Source: Mytilus edulis
Taxonomy: Eukaryota; Mollusca; Bivalvia; Mytilida; Mytilidae
Direction: 5' to 3'
DNA length: 64,000 bases
Assembly (NCBI RefSeq): GCF_963676685.1
Contig: NC_092350.1
Location: 7,491,486-7,555,485 of the forward strand
Positions within the stretch are counted from its first letter, which is position 1. Every line of letters starts with the position of its first letter. Both the position numbers and the translations under genes were made by a program. The notes under the pieces were generated by a model. The model had not been told where the DNA came from and did not search any database. It was given only the letters and a program-made list of their open reading frames with translations. Of this stretch, positions 61,061-64,000 are shown piece after piece.

Positions 61061-62390
61061 TGGGCGTTTTTCAATAAAAACGTATTTTCTTGTCCCAGCC
61101 ACTTTAAAAAAAATATGTTTGATCTTTGCAAGTAATTTTTTGTGCAGTCAGTACATTGAATTAGATTTAACATTTTTAAGCAAAGAAACAGTTTATTTTT
61201 AGAGGGATTGATAAGATATTGACTCCTGAATGGTCCAAAACAACCAAAACGGCATGTCCCTAGACCGCCTGTTCAACATTCATACTCTAAAATATCGTAA
61301 AAAAATGAAGAAATAAATGTTATTTTTACTTTACATAAGTTCTTTAATAATTCAAAAGTATGTTCAGAGCCAACATATTTTAATAAACAGCTTTCAATAT
61401 AGGATTTTTAATTTCAGAAGGTGTGTCCCTCACAAAATGTCCACTACGAAACGAAGTCATTAAATTTTGCCAATAAACAGTTTTACAAAATTTATGTAAT
61501 TTTTATTTGCAAGAGATATAAACATTAGGGTCTTACAAAAGAAGTGATGCTTTTATAACGGCAATTAAATCGTTGGTTAGAAAAATTGAGCACATCAAAT
61601 GGACCAGAGTGATACCGTATTTTTGTTAATGTTCGCTACGAAACGGGTCAAATCTCCTTCAGTATCTGGTTTTAAAATTATGAAAAAAATATCAGTGTAC
61701 AGCTTAATAAATGCTTTGATGAATACAATCAGTCTTGTTACTATTGCATTATAGGGATTGTGAGGAAAAAAATAAAACATGCGAATATGTCCCCTACGAA
61801 ACGGTCCCCTACGAAACAAGTATGGGAGAAAAACGTTTCGATGTGGACACTACCACTACCATGCAGTCTTTTTTTAATCTTCTTCAATTATATTCGTGCA
61901 AAACAAATAACAAGGGTTAGTTTCATGTAATTTTTATTATGTTTTTATTAACATATAATAGGGTTGATGTCAACTACGAAACTTTTTGTCCACTACGTAT
62001 ACGAAACGGTTTTGTCCACTACGTAACATGAGTTGTACCTTCATATGTGAAGTACTGTCTGATCTTTAACGATAAAAAAAGGTTTTCCAATTCAGAAAAA
62101 AATGAGATTTTTATAGTATTTAAAGTAAACAAACTGGAATGTCTATAGGAAACATTTAAAATTGCAAAAAATATGTGTGTTTAGAAGAAGTTTCATTATA
62201 GTCCCCTACGAAACAGTACACAAATTATGAAAATAATATCATTTTAATGAATATTTAAGATTGCACTTTTTGTTTACAAACAGGTCTATAATAGAGGTAT
62301 ACTAAATAACTCTTGAAATTAAATTTAAGACCAGTTGATTTTCCATTTTTTTTTAGGTCTGAAAGTTACGCTTTTATTGAAAAACGCCCA
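61061..62390. mobile_element. 1.33-kb TIR element with dispersed CTACGAAAC motifs
   Basis: 24-bp inverted ends starting TGGGCGTTTTTCAATAAAA (61061-61084) and its complement (62367-62390) match at 23 of 24 bases. The dinucleotide GA lies on both outer sides (a possible 2-bp target duplication), with TA one step further out. The interior repeats GTCC(C/A)CTACGAAAC at 61439, 61631 (GTTCGCTACGAAAC), 61789, 61804, 61969, 61989, 62014 (variant CTACGTAAC) and 62201. No transposase frame was found. The superfamily is unassigned. Confidence 0.75.
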
Positions 62391-62572
62391 GATACGTCTG
62401 TTTGTTATTTACAAATTACAGTCCCCTTTATCATTAAACAGTTAAAGTTGCAATTTTGTCATTTATAATTTTCAGATAAATTTTGCACATCTTGGAGAGA
62501 AAGTAAAACAAACAATGGAATGTAGCAAAGTGGACATTATTCCTGATGAGTGCTGAATATGAAGATTGTTTG

Positions 62573-62706
62573 AACGGCCCCACCCCCTTTCGTTGGAAAA
62601 ATTTGGTTGATTATATAGGGAATCATTGAAGCATGACTGGAGCGGCCCCTCCTTAGGTCAGTCAGCCCCCCCCCCCCTTTAGGAAAAGTTCTGGATCCAC
62701 CACTGA
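62573..62706 (+). repeat. Diverged copy of the 'ATATAGGGAATCACTGAAGC' repeat
   Basis: 'GGTTGATTATATAGGGAATC', 'TTGAAGCATGACTGGAGCGG', a C-run, and 'CTGGATCCACCACTGA' follow the order of 34313-34400 and 35148-35235. Confidence 0.65.
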
Positions 62707-64000
62707 TAATGTGATCAAGCACAGAATCCTCTATAAACTGGTGATCCCAAGATTTGACAATCAAATATTTTAAAGGACTTATATATGACTGGTTATTTTT
62801 TGCGATAGAAATTATAGATCATTATAGTGAGGACCAGTAGGTTTTCTTGTAGGAACATCAGAAAAAAATATTTTCAAGAACTCTTAGTCTAGTCTGCAAG
62901 CATGCATTTCACAACTCACTGGTCAGTGATTTTTTGGTATTTCAGATCATAGAAAATTGCCAGATATTATGATGATCTTATCAATTAAAGATATATTATC
63001 GTAGCTATCTTTTTTTTTGTTCTAACCACAACCATATTTGTCTATGAGTGAATATAATTTCATTTATTCATAATTTCTATTATTCATTATTTTGCAACCC
63101 TGCAAATTAAAACAGATCTGGAGACATTGTGAATTGTATACTTATTATAATTTTATAGTTTTTTAACTAATGATTATTCCATTATTGTATTTTCTAGCAC
63201 TTCTTTTTAACATGATGGAGTTGCGAAAATTTACCACGGTTCTATGGACAACTGAAGGAGAATAATTTCATTTGTCAAAGGACAGGAGACTTTCCATGCT
63301 TCAAGACTTTAAATGCTGAAATTGTAAGGCTTTAAGAAACTAATGTATATGTATATGGTCTTGTCTTAAGTTTCCATAAAAAAACATCAAGTATAATTTA
63401 TTAAAGTCTTAACTTTTTTATTTAGACATATTTTTAAGAAAAATATAATGTTTTAACTTTGTTCAATGCATTTTTATAATTTCTTTAATTGGAAGAAATA
63501 AAGCACTTAATTTATACACAATAACCTTTTTGATTTAAGCTTTTGTATGAATTTTTAAAGATCATTACATTGAGCTTACACTGTTTGAAGAGATGTGGGT
63601 ATATGCCAATGAGACAGCAACTCAACTACAAGAATAACCAAAGGAACATATCAAGATACTTGTTTTAACTGTCTAATCAAACCCAATGCTCCCTACAGTC
63701 AAATATCAAACAATTAAAAGAGTAAACGCATGCAGTAATTCCTTGAATACATAATGTTTGTCTCCAATTAATAAAGCAGTTGTCTGAACTTGTGTCATAT
63801 CTTTGTAGGGAAATAAGATGCAGAGAACCATTCATGAAGTGTATACATGCAACTGATATTTACAATGTTCTTCAGAGCTATAACTCTAGCCCTTAAGATT
63901 ACATTACACTACTATTGCTTTCTAATTCTACTATCAACAGTAGAAGAGAGAAGATTCAGGACTAAGAGTGATTTTTGCAATTTGCTGTGGATGATGACTT
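62707..64000. other. Right edge of window, no supported gene
   Basis: A pyrimidine-rich acceptor TGTATTTTCTAG ends at 63197 and an AATAAA lies at 63497-63502, so a terminal non-coding exon is possible but unproven. A GTATGATTGCCAATGAG family fragment ('GAGATGTGGGTATATGCCAA') is at 63592-63660. Confidence 0.4.

Overview
This is eukaryotic, AT-rich DNA with spliced genes, long introns and dense interspersed and tandem repeats. Several repeat families here I recognise as typical of bivalve genomes, especially marine mussels (Mytilus-like): the 'AGCTCACCTGGCCC' repeat, the 'GTGGTATGATTGCCAATGAG' repeat, and the 'TGCCCCAC...GGACACATTCTTG' repeat. The species call rests on that recollection and on gene structure, not on a search. 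No operons, phage, CRISPR arrays or rRNA genes were seen.

Layout. (1) 0.25-4.9 kb: repeats only (a tRNA-derived SINE, a TIR element with a 5-bp target duplication, a tandem repeat of about 147 bp). (2) 4.95-29.0 kb, plus strand: eleven exons of a DH-PH Rho guanine nucleotide exchange factor resembling ARHGEF39, with an extra basic C-terminal tail of about 240 residues. Exon phases agree across every junction. The 5' end is not resolved. Its introns hold foldback elements, a hAT-type MITE, a 34-copy 47-bp minisatellite, two copies of a long bivalve repeat, and a whole transposon-like gene (23.4-26.2 kb, two zinc-knuckle-like motifs plus a C-terminal CXC domain) broken by two compensating frameshifts. 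(3) 29-36.6 kb: repeats, including a 330-bp foldback and an 835-bp duplication that carries a 39-bp minisatellite. (4) 36.7-51.5 kb: a tandem cluster of three secreted glycoside hydrolase family 76 (GH76, alpha-1,6-mannanase-like) genes plus a decayed fourth fragment. Each gene has two coding exons: a signal-peptide exon of 62-69 codons and a long catalytic exon ending in a cysteine-rich, half-granulin-like module. The middle gene has lost that module through a one-base frameshift. (5) 51.5-64 kb: minisatellites and TIR/foldback elements, with no convincing gene.

How it fits together: the GEF would activate a Rho-family GTPase inside the cell. The GH76 enzymes would be secreted and act on alpha-mannans, plausibly in digestion of microbial or algal food or in defence. 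The two loci have no evident functional link. The abundance of tandem arrays, foldbacks and target-site-flanked elements shows a region shaped by repeated transposition and unequal exchange.
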